Part shown: in pieces, positions 38,113-48,652 of the stretch
How positions within the stretch are numbered: the first letter of the stretch is position 1
Layout: each line of letters begins with the position of its first letter
Assembly: GCA_008032935.1 (NCBI GenBank)
Contig: CP032039.1
Coordinates: forward strand, 620,001-684,000
Origin: Helicobacter pylori
GTDB lineage: Bacteria; Campylobacterota; Campylobacteria; Campylobacterales; Helicobacteraceae
Reading direction: 5' to 3'
DNA: 64,000 bases
Made by a program: the position numbers and the translations under genes
The notes under the pieces: generated by a model
Told to the model about the DNA's origin: nothing
The model's input: the letters and a program-made list of their open reading frames with translations, nothing else
Databases searched by the model: none

Positions 38113-39369
38113 ATGATTTTTAGCTCTCTTTTTAGTGTTGTAGGGATGGCGGTGCTTTTTCTTATTGCTTGGGTGTTTTCTGGCAATAAAAGGGCTATAA
38201 ATTATCGCACGATTGTCAGCGCCTTTGTGATTCAAGTGGCTTTGGGGGCGTTGGCTTTATATGTGCCTTTGGGTAGGGAAATGCTGCAAGGCTTAGCTAG
38301 CGGCATACAAAGCGTGATTTCTTACGGCTATGAGGGGGTGCGTTTCTTGTTTGGCAATCTCGCTCCAAACGCTAAGGGCGATCAAGGGATAGGAGGCTTT
38401 ATCTTTGCGATCAATGTTTTAGCGATCATTATCTTTTTTGCTAGCTTGATTTCACTTCTATACTATTTAAAAATCATGCCTTTAGTCATCAACCTCATCG
38501 GTGGGGCGTTGCAAAAATGCTTAGGCACTTCTAAAGCAGAAAGCATGAGCGCAGCGGCTAATATTTTTGTGGCGCACACCGAAGCGCCCTTAGTCATTAA
38601 ACCTTATTTGAAAAGCATGAGCGATTCAGAGATTTTTGCGGTCATGTGCGTGGGCATGGCTAGCGTTGCGGGGCCTGTGTTAGCCGGGTATGCGAGCATG
38701 GGCATTCCTTTGCCTTATTTAATCGCCGCATCGTTTATGTCCGCTCCTGGGGGGTTGTTGTTCGCTAAGATCATTTACCCGCAAAACGAAGCCATTTCTA
38801 GCCATGCAGATGTTTCTGTAGAAAAGCATGTCAATGCCATAGAAGCTATCGCTAATGGGGCAAGTACAGGGCTAAATTTAGCCTTGCATGTGGGAGCGAT
38901 GCTTTTAGCCTTTGTGGGAATGCTCGCGCTCATTAACGGGCTTTTAGGGGTTATAGGGGGGTTTTTAGGCATGGAGCATTTGTCTTTAGGGTTGATTTTA
39001 GGCACGCTCTTAAAACCCTTAGCCTTTATGCTAGGCATTCCGTGGAGTCAGGCCGGGATTGCCGGAGAAATCATAGGAATTAAAATCGCGCTCAATGAAT
39101 TTGTGGGCTATATGCAATTATTGCCTTATTTGGGCGATAACCCTCCTTTAATCTTGAGCGAGAAAACTAAAGCGATCATCACTTTTGCGTTGTGCGGGTT
39201 TGCCAACTTAAGTTCAGTCGCTATGCTCATTGGGGGGCTTGGTAGTTTAGTGCCTAAAAAGAAGGATCTCATTATAAGGCTTGCTTTAAAAGCGGTGCTT
39301 GTAGGCACGCTTTCTAATTTCATGAGCGCGACTATCGCCGGGTTATTCATAGGACTAAACGCTCATTAA
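38113..39369 (+). CDS. nupC: Concentrative nucleoside transporter
   Basis: A 418-residue CNT-family symporter that brings pyrimidine and purine nucleosides into the cell with H+ or Na+. Family hallmarks include AESMSAAANIFVAHTEAPLV, where the glutamate and asparagine line the substrate site, ASFMSAPGGLLFAKIIYPQ, and FALCGFANLSSVAMLIGGLG. ATG 38113 follows an AGGGA site; the upstream in-frame TTG at 38107 is unlikely. It is followed 11 bases later by deoB, forming a nucleoside uptake and breakdown operon. Confidence 0.95.
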   Translation: MIFSSLFSVVGMAVLFLIAWVFSGNKRAINYRTIVSAFVIQVALGALALYVPLGREMLQGLASGIQSVISYGYEGVRFLFGNLAPNAKGDQGIGGFIFAINVLAIIIFFASLISLLYYLKIMPLVINLIGGALQKCLGTSKAESMSAAANIFVAHTEAPLVIKPYLKSMSDSEIFAVMCVGMASVAGPVLAGYASMGIPLPYLIAASFMSAPGGLLFAKIIYPQNEAISSHADVSVEKHVNAIEAIANGASTGLNLALHVGAMLLAFVGMLALINGLLGVIGGFLGMEHLSLGLILGTLLKPLAFMLGIPWSQAGIAGEIIGIKIALNEFVGYMQLLPYLGDNPPLILSEKTKAIITFALCGFANLSSVAMLIGGLGSLVPKKKDLIIRLALKAVLVGTLSNFMSATIAGLFIGLNAH

Positions 39370-39380
39370 AAGGATAAAAC

Positions 39381-41322
<1,942 letters not shown>

Positions 41323-41457
41323 CGATCTTTTTAAACTTTATTTTTTGCCCCCATAAGTTAAGGATAAAATTTAAAGGAAAACCCTTAAAGCTAAAAGCCT
41401 TAAGGGAACTTTGGAAAAACTAAAGCTATCGTTTTACAGAAATTTCGTTTTACAAAA

Positions 41458-41550
41458 CTACCGCTTCAATAAAACAACCACTTTACACCCCAAAAACGAA
41501 ATTTCAAGGTATAATGTTTTCCAAGAGTTTTTGCCATGTTTGGTAGCCAT
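41458..41550 (-). CDS. aapA1: AapA1 small hydrophobic toxin of a type I toxin-antitoxin system
   Basis: A 30-residue ORF too short for usual gene calling, starting [16 protein letters not shown] and ending [12 protein letters not shown]. It matches the AapA1 toxin as I remember it ([16 protein letters not shown] start), with Glu instead of Lys at position 16. The known toxin inserts into the inner membrane, collapses the membrane potential and drives conversion to coccoid cells. A strong AAGGAG site (complement of 41557-41562) lies seven bases before the ATG. The leader contains a perfect CCCCATAA/TTATGGGG stem (41575-41596), as expected for a translationally gated long primary transcript. 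A TAAAAT on the minus strand near 41604-41609 may be its -10. It lies antisense to isoA1, between deoD and hopQ. Confidence 0.88.
   Translation of the reverse strand: MATKHGKNSWKTLYLEISFLGCKVVVLLKR
41510..41515 (+). promoter_or_regulatory. -10 box of the IsoA1 antisense RNA
   Basis: A perfect TATAAT preceded by AAGG sits on the plus strand inside the aapA1 ORF, opposite the codons for Leu13-Tyr14. IsoA RNAs start just downstream of such a box, so the toxin codons and antitoxin promoter share the same bases. Confidence 0.75.
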
Positions 41551-41602
41551 GACAAACTCCTTTTATGGATTTATCCCCATAATTGCACTTATGGGGGTGT
41601 TT
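41522..41602 (+). ncRNA. isoA1: IsoA1 antisense antitoxin RNA
   Basis: Predicted RNA of about 80 bases starting six or seven bases after TATAAT, antisense to the first codons, ribosome site and leader of aapA1. It ends with the perfect hairpin CCCCATAATTGCACTTATGGGG (41575-41596) and a T-rich tail (TGTTTATTTT), a good intrinsic terminator. Pairing would block translation of the toxin mRNA and expose it to RNase III. Exact ends are inferred, not measured. Confidence 0.75.
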
Positions 41603-41795
41603 ATTTTACAACAATCTTTCTAAAACCAAATCCCAATTAAATTAAAAACACTCTTAAAAGCTTGATTGAACGCATCAAAACACCCTAAAACTTTTTTTGA
41701 AATCCAATAAATTTATGATAAAATTAAACGCATTGTAAATAAATTCTCATTTTGATACATTTTTTGCAATAAAACATTACTTTAAGGAACATTTT

Positions 41796-43697
41796 ATGAA
41801 AAAAACGAAAAAAACGATTCTGCTTTCTCTAACTCTTGCGGCGTCATTGCTCCATGCTGAAGACAACGGCGTTTTTTTAAGCGTGGGTTATCAAATCGGT
41901 GAAGCGGTTCAAAAAGTGAAAAACGCCAACAAGGTGCAAAAACTTTCAGACGCTTATGAAAACTTAAACAAGCTTTTAGCTAATCACAGCCATTCCAATC
42001 CAGAAGCGATTAACGCAAACAGCGCCACAGCGATCAATCAAGCGATTGGCAATTTAAACAAAAGCGCGCAAACTTTAGTTGATAAAACAGACAATTCCCC
42101 TGCCTATCAAGCCACGCTTTTAGCGCTAAAATCCACGGTGGGGTTATGGAATAGCATAGCTTATGCAGTCATATGCGGAGGCTATACGGATAAACCCAAT
42201 CACAACACCACAGAAATTTTTTACAACCAACCAGGACAAAATTCAAATTCGATCACTTGCGGTGAGACTGTGGGGTTACTTCAAGCAGGCAAAAATTCTC
42301 ATCTGTCCATTGAACAATTTGCAACGCTCAATAAAGCGTATCAAATTATCCAAGCCGCTTTGAAACAAGGTCTCCCTGCTTTAAGCGATACAAAAAAAAC
42401 AATGGAAGTAACCATTAAAACAGCAACCAACGCTAAAAACATTAATGTCAATAATGACAATAATAATGCTGCTGATGCTACAATCAGCATAACTGACACT
42501 TATATTAACGATGCGCAAAATCTTTTAACCCAAGCGCAAACCATCATCAACACCCTTCAAGACAATTGCCCGATGTTGAAAGGGAAGTCTAGTAGTAGTA
42601 ATGGTGGAACTAATGGTGCAAACACCCCTTCATGGCAAACAAGCGCTAACCAAAATTCGTGCAGCGTTTTTGGCACGGAATTTAGCGCTATTTCAGACAT
42701 GATTAGTAACGCTCAAAACATCGTTCAAGAAACCCAACAGCTTAATACTGCCCCACTAAAAAGCATCGCGCAACCCAATAACTTTAACCTTAACTCCCCT
42801 AATAGTATCGCTTTGGCTCAAAGCATGCTCAAAAACGCTCAATCTCAAGCAGCGGTTTTAAAACTAGCCAATCAAGTGGGGAGCGATTTCAATAGAATTT
42901 CTACAGGAGTTCTTAAAAATTATATAGAAGAATGCAGCGCGAATGCTTCAAGTGAAAGCGTTTCTAATACCACTTGGGGGAAAGGTTGCGCGGGCGTGAA
43001 AAACACTCTAGCTTCGCTAGAAAGTAGCAACGCTTCTTTTTCTAGCCAAACGCCTCAAATCAATCAAGTGCAAACCCTAGCCAACGCTATTGTTCAAGAA
43101 CTCGGTCATAACCCTTTCAAACGGGTGGGCATCATTAGCTCTCAAACCAATAACGGGGCGATGAATGGCCTTGGGGTGCAAGTGGGCTATAAGCAATTTT
43201 TTGGAGAAAAGAAAAGATGGGGGTTAAGGTATTATGGTTTCTTTGATTACAACCACGCTTATATCAAATCCAATTTCTTTAACTCGGCTTCTGATGTATG
43301 GACTTATGGGGTGGGTAGCGATTTATTGTTTAATTTCATCAATGATAAAAACACCAACTTTTTAGGCAAGAATAACCAGATTTCTTTTGGGCTTTTTGGA
43401 GGCATCGCCTTAGCAGGGACTTCATGGCTTAATTCTCAATTTGTGAATTTAAAAACCATCAGTAATGTCTATAGCGCTAAAGTGAATACGGCTAACTTCC
43501 AATTTTTATTCAATTTAGGCTTGAGAACCAATCTCGCTAGACCTAAGAAAAAAGATAGCCATCATGCGGCTCAACATGGCATGGAATTGGGCGTGAAGAT
43601 CCCTACCATTAACACGAATTATTATTCTTTTCTAGACACTAAACTAGAATACCGAAGGCTTTATAGCGTGTACCTCAATTATGTGTTTGCTTATTAA
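41796..43697 (+). CDS. hopQ: Outer membrane adhesin HopQ
   Basis: A 633-residue Hop-family outer-membrane protein; HopQ binds human CEACAM receptors and supports CagA delivery. It has a signal peptide ([20 protein letters not shown] then A), mature start [18 protein letters not shown], a helical adhesion domain with six cysteines at about 127, 155, 258, 289, 380 and 398 forming three loops as known for HopQ, then the conserved Hop beta-barrel end from [20 protein letters not shown] to the terminal [11 protein letters not shown] with aromatic last residues. The segment after the second loop opening ([19 protein letters not shown]) is low-complexity. Type I versus type II allele was not decided. 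The gene is flanked by direct repeats carrying aapA-type loci. Confidence 0.92.
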   Translation: MKKTKKTILLSLTLAASLLHAEDNGVFLSVGYQIGEAVQKVKNANKVQKLSDAYENLNKLLANHSHSNPEAINANSATAINQAIGNLNKSAQTLVDKTDNSPAYQATLLALKSTVGLWNSIAYAVICGGYTDKPNHNTTEIFYNQPGQNSNSITCGETVGLLQAGKNSHLSIEQFATLNKAYQIIQAALKQGLPALSDTKKTMEVTIKTATNAKNINVNNDNNNAADATISITDTYINDAQNLLTQAQTIINTLQDNCPMLKGKSSSSNGGTNGANTPSWQTSANQNSCSVFGTEFSAISDMISNAQNIVQETQQLNTAPLKSIAQPNNFNLNSPNSIALAQSMLKNAQSQAAVLKLANQVGSDFNRISTGVLKNYIEECSANASSESVSNTTWGKGCAGVKNTLASLESSNASFSSQTPQINQVQTLANAIVQELGHNPFKRVGIISSQTNNGAMNGLGVQVGYKQFFGEKKRWGLRYYGFFDYNHAYIKSNFFNSASDVWTYGVGSDLLFNFINDKNTNFLGKNNQISFGLFGGIALAGTSWLNSQFVNLKTISNVYSAKVNTANFQFLFNLGLRTNLARPKKKDSHHAAQHGMELGVKIPTINTNYYSFLDTKLEYRRLYSVYLNYVFAY

Positions 43698-43750
43698 AAG
43701 CTCTCTTTTTTAAAAAAAGGGGGGGTTAAACTTCTAAAAAACCTCTAAAG

Positions 43751-43847
43751 CTAAAAATTTTCAAAAAAATAGTTATTAAACCTAAAAAAAGAAATTTTAA
43801 GGTATAATGTTTCCGCCACTTTTAATTTTTTGTTTTTAGTTTTCCAT
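43751..43847 (-). pseudogene. Degenerate aapA-like toxin ORF
   Basis: A GGAG-preceded ATG at 43847 reads only MEN before TAA. In another frame the sequence still encodes VAETLYLKISFF followed by RFNNYFFENF, clearly related to the [11 protein letters not shown] core of aapA1. The spacing from ATG to the LY codons is four bases longer than in aapA1, so indels have destroyed the frame. The leader hairpin and ribosome site are conserved, as is the antisense promoter on the other strand. Confidence 0.7.
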
Positions 43848-43905
43848 GGCAAACTCCTTTTTAGAATTTATCCCCATAATCGCTCTTATGGGGCGTTTGT
43901 TTTGC
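43815..43905 (+). ncRNA. IsoA-like antisense RNA opposite the decayed aapA copy
   Basis: AAGGTATAATG (TATAAT at 43803-43808) and the perfect hairpin CCCCATAATCGCTCTTATGGGG (43872-43893), followed by CGTTTGTTTTGC, reproduce the isoA1 layout. It may still make an antitoxin RNA without a toxin partner. Ends and expression are inferred. Confidence 0.5.
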
Positions 43906-44168
43906 AACAATCTTTTCAAATTTAAAAAAACGCTCCCTCAAAAACCATTAAAGAGTAAAATTGCCTTACAAGATGAGCTTTTTTGCGATTTTCGTTAAAA
44001 CGATTATTTTTTAGCGGAGTTTTTAAAAAAAAGGGTTTTTTACTCACTTCTTTTGATTGAAACAACACAATCAAGCATCTTAAGGCAATTTAAAATAAAA
44101 TAGCGCTAGCATGACCCCAAAGCCCCTTATTAAATTAATCTATACCAAATAGTAAGGAGTTATCTAAC

Positions 44169-45476
44169 ATGGGGTTTTTCAAGCTTAAAGAACACAACAC
44201 GAACATTGCCACCGAGTTTAGAGCGGGTTTAACGACCTTTATCACCATGATTTACATCGTGCCCTTAAACGCTCTTATCCTTTCTCACGCCAACATGCCT
44301 TATGAAGCCCTTTTAAGCGCAACGGCCATTATCACTATCTTATCGAGCGTGTTTAACGGGTTATGGGCAAACACCCCCATCGCTATGAGCGTGGGCTTAG
44401 GGTTGTCAGCTTATTTTAGCTTTGGATTGGTTCAGGGGCTAAAACTCCCTTGGCAGAGCGCTTTAGGCATCGTAGCGCTATCGGGAGCGATTTTTGTGAT
44501 TTTGTCTTTCACTAAATTTAGAAGTTGGGTCATGCGAAGCATTCCTAGCGATTTAAGGCGTGCGGTGAGCGCGGGGATAGGGGCTTTTATCGCATTTATT
44601 GGCCTTAAAGAAATGCATATCGTCGTTACCCATAAGGCTACGCTTGTAACCTTAGGCGATTTTGGCGATCCGCATGTGTTATTGGGGGTTGTGGGGATCA
44701 TTCTAACTTTCGCGCTCTACACGCTCAAAATCAGGGGTTCTTTCATTATAGCAGTCTTAATCACTTCCATTCTCGCATGGGTTTTAAAGCTAGCCCCTTA
44801 CCCTAGCGAGTTTTTTTCCATGCCCGCTAGCATTGGCCCTATCGCTTTTCAATTAGATTTTAAGGGCATTTTTTTTGATGCAAGTGGGGCTTTCACTTTA
44901 GCGTTAGTGCCAGTTATTATCACTTTTTTTGTAACCGATTTGTTTGATTCTTTAGGCACGCTTGCAGGGATTGGCCACAAGACTGATTTTTTCAATGATG
45001 AAGAAAAAAACAAGGAATTGGAAAAGACTTTAGAAGCGGATGCGGTAGCTTCTTTAGGGAGTGCAGTGGTGGGCGTTTCTACTACGACCGCTTTTATAGA
45101 GAGCGCGAGTGGGGTTGAAGAGGGGGGCCGCACAGGGCTGACAGCGGTTTTTACCGGATTATTTTTTGTTTTAACGCTCTTTTGCTTGCCTCTTTTAAAA
45201 GCTATTCCTAGCAATGCGATTTATCCGGTGCTGGTGGTAGTAGGGGTTTTGATGTTTAGCGTGTTAGAGGGGGTGAATTTTAAAGACATGGCCATTAGCG
45301 TTTCCACTTTTTTAACCGTGGTGATGATGCCCTTAACCTTCTCCATTGCCGATGGATTAGCCTTTGGCTTTTTGTCTTATAGTATCATCAAATTGGTTCA
45401 AAAAGACTTCAAAGCGCTCAATTCAGGCATCATCATTCTCTGCATCATTTCTGTTTCTGTATTTATCTTTCGTTAA
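44169..45476 (+). CDS. NCS2/AzgA-like purine permease
   Basis: A 435-residue membrane protein with about twelve helices. The N terminus (NIATEFRAGLTTFITMIYIV) and NTPIAMSVGLGLSAYFSFGL match AzgA/PbuG hypoxanthine-guanine-adenine permeases, as do VTDLFDSLGTLAGIGHKTDF and GVSTTTAFIESASGVEEGGR, the substrate-site region. It likely imports purine bases, complementing nupC-deoB-deoD in an organism that depends on purine salvage. AAGGAG precedes the ATG. I recall it as HP1175. Confidence 0.88.
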   Translation: MGFFKLKEHNTNIATEFRAGLTTFITMIYIVPLNALILSHANMPYEALLSATAIITILSSVFNGLWANTPIAMSVGLGLSAYFSFGLVQGLKLPWQSALGIVALSGAIFVILSFTKFRSWVMRSIPSDLRRAVSAGIGAFIAFIGLKEMHIVVTHKATLVTLGDFGDPHVLLGVVGIILTFALYTLKIRGSFIIAVLITSILAWVLKLAPYPSEFFSMPASIGPIAFQLDFKGIFFDASGAFTLALVPVIITFFVTDLFDSLGTLAGIGHKTDFFNDEEKNKELEKTLEADAVASLGSAVVGVSTTTAFIESASGVEEGGRTGLTAVFTGLFFVLTLFCLPLLKAIPSNAIYPVLVVVGVLMFSVLEGVNFKDMAISVSTFLTVVMMPLTFSIADGLAFGFLSYSIIKLVQKDFKALNSGIIILCIISVSVFIFR

Positions 45477-45561
45477 GCTCTTTTTAAGGGGCTTTGCATT
45501 TTTTACTCATTTCATGCCTCTTTTTCTTTATTTAGACAGATTATTATCTTAAAATAATTGT

Positions 45562-45583
45562 AATATCATTATTATTATATTAA
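45562..45583. promoter_or_regulatory. Possible Fur box upstream of gluP
   Basis: TAATATCATTATTATTATATTA is an AT-only, near-palindromic stretch resembling the H. pylori Fur consensus as I remember it (TAATAATnATTATTA). It lies 22 bases before the gluP start. The AT-rich background makes chance matches common. Confidence 0.3.
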
Positions 45584-45604
45584 CTCAATAAAAAAGGAGA
45601 AGGT

Positions 45605-46828
45605 ATGCAAAAAACTTCTAACACTTTGGCGCTGGGGAGTTTAACAGCGCTATTCTTTCTAATGGGTTTTATCACGGTTTTAAACGACATTTTAATCCCA
45701 CACTTAAAGCCCATTTTTGACTTGACCTATTTTGAAGCTTCACTCATTCAATTTTGCTTTTTTGGGGCGTATTTCATCATGGGAGGAGTTTTTGGGAATG
45801 TGATCAGTAAAATCGGCTACCCTTTTGGCGTGGTGCTTGGTTTTGTGATCACAGCGACGGGGTGCGCGTTGTTTTATCCGGCGGCGCATTTTGGCTCCTA
45901 TGGGTTTTTTTTAGGAGCGTTGTTTATTTTAGCGAGCGGGATTGTGTGCTTACAGACTGCCGGTAATCCCTTTGTAACCTTGCTTTCTAAAGGTAAAGAA
46001 GCCAGAAACCTGGTTTTAGTCCAGGCGTTCAACTCGCTTGGCACGACTTTAGGGCCTATTTTTGGGAGCTTGTTGATTTTTAGCACGACTAAAATGGGCG
46101 ATAATGCAAGTTTGATAGATAAATTAGCGGACGCTAAAAGCGTTCAAATGCCTTATTTGGGCTTAGCGGTGTTTTCGCTTCTTTTAGCGCTCATCATGTA
46201 TCTTTTGAAATTGCCTGATGTGGAAAAAGAAATGCCTAAAGAAACGACGCAAAAAAGCTTGTTTTCGCACAAACACTTTGTTTTTGGGGCTTTGGGGATC
46301 TTTTTTTATGTGGGGGGAGAAGTGGCGATTGGATCATTCTTGGTGTTAAGCTTTGAAAAGCTTTTGAATTTAGACCCTCAATCAAGCGCGCATTACTTGG
46401 TGTATTATTGGGGAGGCGCGATGGTAGGGCGTTTCTTAGGCAGTGTGTTGATGAATAAAATCGCTCCTAATAAATACCTGGCTTTCAACGCCTTAAGCTC
46501 TATTGTCCTTATTGCTTTAGCCATTCTCGTTGGAGGCAAGATCGCTTTATTCGCTCTGACTTTTGTGGGCTTTTTCAACTCTATCATGTTCCCTACCATC
46601 TTTTCTTTGGCTACGCTCAATTTAGGGCATCTCACTTCTAAGGCTTCTGGGGTGATTAGCATGGCGATTGTGGGAGGAGCGTTAATCCCCCCCATTCAAG
46701 GCGCGGTTACAGACATGCTCACAGCAACCGAATCAAATTTGCTCTACGCTTATGGTGTGCCGTTGTTGTGCTATTTTTATATCCTCTTCTTTGCGCTTAA
46801 AGGGTATAAGCAAGAAGAAAACTCCTAA
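45605..46828 (+). CDS. gluP: Glucose/galactose:Na+ symporter
   Basis: A 407-residue major facilitator of the FucP branch that imports glucose and galactose, the main sugar uptake route known for H. pylori. The FucP signature is clear: FLMGFITVLNDILIPHLKPI, CFFGAYFIMGGVFGNVISKI, and LQTAGNPFVTLL with VLVQAFNSLGTTLGPIFGS. Twelve helices are apparent. AAGGAG lies just before the ATG. A G9 run starts five bases after the stop. Confidence 0.94.
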   Translation: MQKTSNTLALGSLTALFFLMGFITVLNDILIPHLKPIFDLTYFEASLIQFCFFGAYFIMGGVFGNVISKIGYPFGVVLGFVITATGCALFYPAAHFGSYGFFLGALFILASGIVCLQTAGNPFVTLLSKGKEARNLVLVQAFNSLGTTLGPIFGSLLIFSTTKMGDNASLIDKLADAKSVQMPYLGLAVFSLLLALIMYLLKLPDVEKEMPKETTQKSLFSHKHFVFGALGIFFYVGGEVAIGSFLVLSFEKLLNLDPQSSAHYLVYYWGGAMVGRFLGSVLMNKIAPNKYLAFNALSSIVLIALAILVGGKIALFALTFVGFFNSIMFPTIFSLATLNLGHLTSKASGVISMAIVGGALIPPIQGAVTDMLTATESNLLYAYGVPLLCYFYILFFALKGYKQEENS

Positions 46829-47098
46829 AAAAGGGGGGGGGTTTCTTTCTTCTTTCCTTTCTTTTATCTTGTTTTAAAAATCAGTAATAAAGAACTTGAC
46901 TTTAATCAAGCAAGCGCTCTATAAAAGGTTTTATTTGTCAGTATTTGATGAGGACAGAGCTTTTTTAACAACTTGAGGCAAAAACACAAACAAGGTTTTT
47001 AAAATTTTTAAGATGCGATCAAAAATATCCGCAACGAATAAGAAAAATCTCCTAACCACAAAAGATTAAGAGATTTTAAGAATGAAGCTAAAAGAAGA

Positions 47099-47650
47099 CT
47101 AGTAAATGGGTTTAGCGCCTTTGAATTTGTATTCCGTAAGAAACCCGGTCCCATCAAAATTACCCACCAAAGAGATCTTTGCAATATCACCCACTTGGCA
47201 ATCGGTTTCTAAAATAAGATAAGGCACTTCATTTTGACCGATTAAAGTGATCACTTGGCCCTTTTTCTCACGGCTTTGCTTGGGGAACTCTTTAGAATCA
47301 AGGCCTGTGGTATTATCACCGGTTTGGAGCATTCTAAAAGCATAGCACATGCCATCATTGATTTGAGCGCTATAAATCTTGCCTTTTTTAACTTCTTTTT
47401 TAACCCCCGGTTTAACCGCAATGCGTATTTCTGAGTGGATCTCAGCTTCTTGCATTTTGCCCTTATAATCTCGCACCTGAACCTTATGCACGCCATTAGG
47501 ATCTCCCTTTTTAAGCAAAGAATCTTCATAGCTGAATTTTTGAATGTCTAAATCCCCATCAACAAAGCTCCTAGCATCAAGCTGAACGCTCAAAAGCCCT
47601 AGCAACCCAACCAACGAAAATTTCAAACAACGCTTATAAAAATGATTCAT
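47099..47650 (-). CDS. Secreted hypothetical protein
   Basis: A 183-residue protein with a signal peptide (MNHFYKRCLKFSLVGLLGLL then SVQLDA, cleavage before RSFVDG). The start at 47650 has AAGGATTG before it; the longer frame from 47680 would precede the signal peptide. The mature part is beta-rich and contains two cysteines (GMCYAF and TDCQVG) that could form a disulfide. It resembles no family I can name with confidence; HP1173 is annotated as hypothetical. It lies downstream of glnH on the same strand with a 121-base gap. Confidence 0.8.
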   Translation of the reverse strand: MNHFYKRCLKFSLVGLLGLLSVQLDARSFVDGDLDIQKFSYEDSLLKKGDPNGVHKVQVRDYKGKMQEAEIHSEIRIAVKPGVKKEVKKGKIYSAQINDGMCYAFRMLQTGDNTTGLDSKEFPKQSREKKGQVITLIGQNEVPYLILETDCQVGDIAKISLVGNFDGTGFLTEYKFKGAKPIY

Positions 47651-47771
47651 CAACAATCCTTTCAATGTAAAATAAAACAAATGTATCTCAAAATTAAAAA
47701 CAAAAAGATCACAAAACCGCTAATCTTAGCAACAAAAACGCATGCTTTCAGCCAAAAAAGCCTAGAAGAAA

Positions 47772-48604
47772 TCATTCAAAAATAATTTCTTCCGGTTTGA
47801 TTCCATCGCCATAAACAGGCTCTAAAGTCTCTTGATAAGCTTCTTTTAAAAAGTTGCTAGAAATGAGAGAATCAATCTCGTTATTCAACCACTCTAAAAG
47901 CTTAGGGTTGCCTTTTTTAATCGCTGGAGCGATCACATCCTTATCGCCAAGGCTTGTAATGCCTAATTTAAATTCAGGGTGTTGTTTCACCCAAGCGAGC
48001 AACAAAGTGTTATCATGGGCTAGAGCGGTAGCCTTATTGTTTAAAAGGGCTAAAAAAGTCTCTGTGTTTTGTTCAAATTTCAAAAGTTTGATATTGGGGT
48101 AATTTTTAGTGAAATAAAAATCCGCTGTCGTGCCTTTATTCACGATCAACTCCTTATCTTTCAACTCTTCTATATTTTTAATGACCCCATCTTTAGAAAT
48201 CACCCCCAAAGCGACTTTCATATACGGATTAGCGAAATCCACGACTTTTTCTCTTTCTTTAGTGCGCGTGAAATTAGCCATGATAATATCCACTTTATTG
48301 GCTTTTAAAAATTCCACCCTAGCTGAGGCTTCTACAGGGATAAACTCTATCTTATTTTCATCGCCCAATAAATCAAGGGCCATGCGTTTAGCGATGACTA
48401 CATCATAGCCTTGATAGTTCCCTTTAGAATCCACAGATCCAAAAGGAGGCTTATCGCTAAAAACCCCCACTTTTAAAACCCCTCTTTGTTTAATGACTTC
48501 TAAAGCGTCCTTTTTTCTTTATGGCTATCAGAGCATGCGCTAAAGACTAAAGCGATTAAAACTAAAAATAGCCCCCACATTTTAAAAAGCCCGTTCGTTT
48601 TCAT
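47772..48604 (-). pseudogene. glnH: Glutamine-type ABC transporter binding protein, one frameshift
   Basis: ATG 48604 with an AAAGGTG site opens a lipoprotein signal (FLVLIALVFSAC, lipobox FSAC) and then stops after SHKEKRTL. The rest, EVIKQRGVLKVGVFSDKPPF to the end at 47772, is one base off. One more A in the A6 run (T6 at 48511-48516 on the plus strand) gives SHKEKKDALEVIKQRG and 277 residues, the length I recall for HP1172. The binding protein fold is otherwise complete, with FVDFANPY-like VVDFANPYMKVALGVISKDG and the family pattern DIIMANFTRTKEREKV. Without the signal sequence the solute receptor of the glnHPQ system would not be exported. The fault may be a sequencing error. Confidence 0.87.
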
Positions 48605-48652
48605 AAAAACACCTTTTTTTGAAATTAAAATCATCTTTTTAGCAAACTTTAT

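Noticed and set aside
41411..41623. 70-codon plus-strand frame before hopQ
   Set aside because: It crosses the aapA1 ORF on the opposite strand and the isoA1 promoter; the toxin-antitoxin reading explains the bases better.
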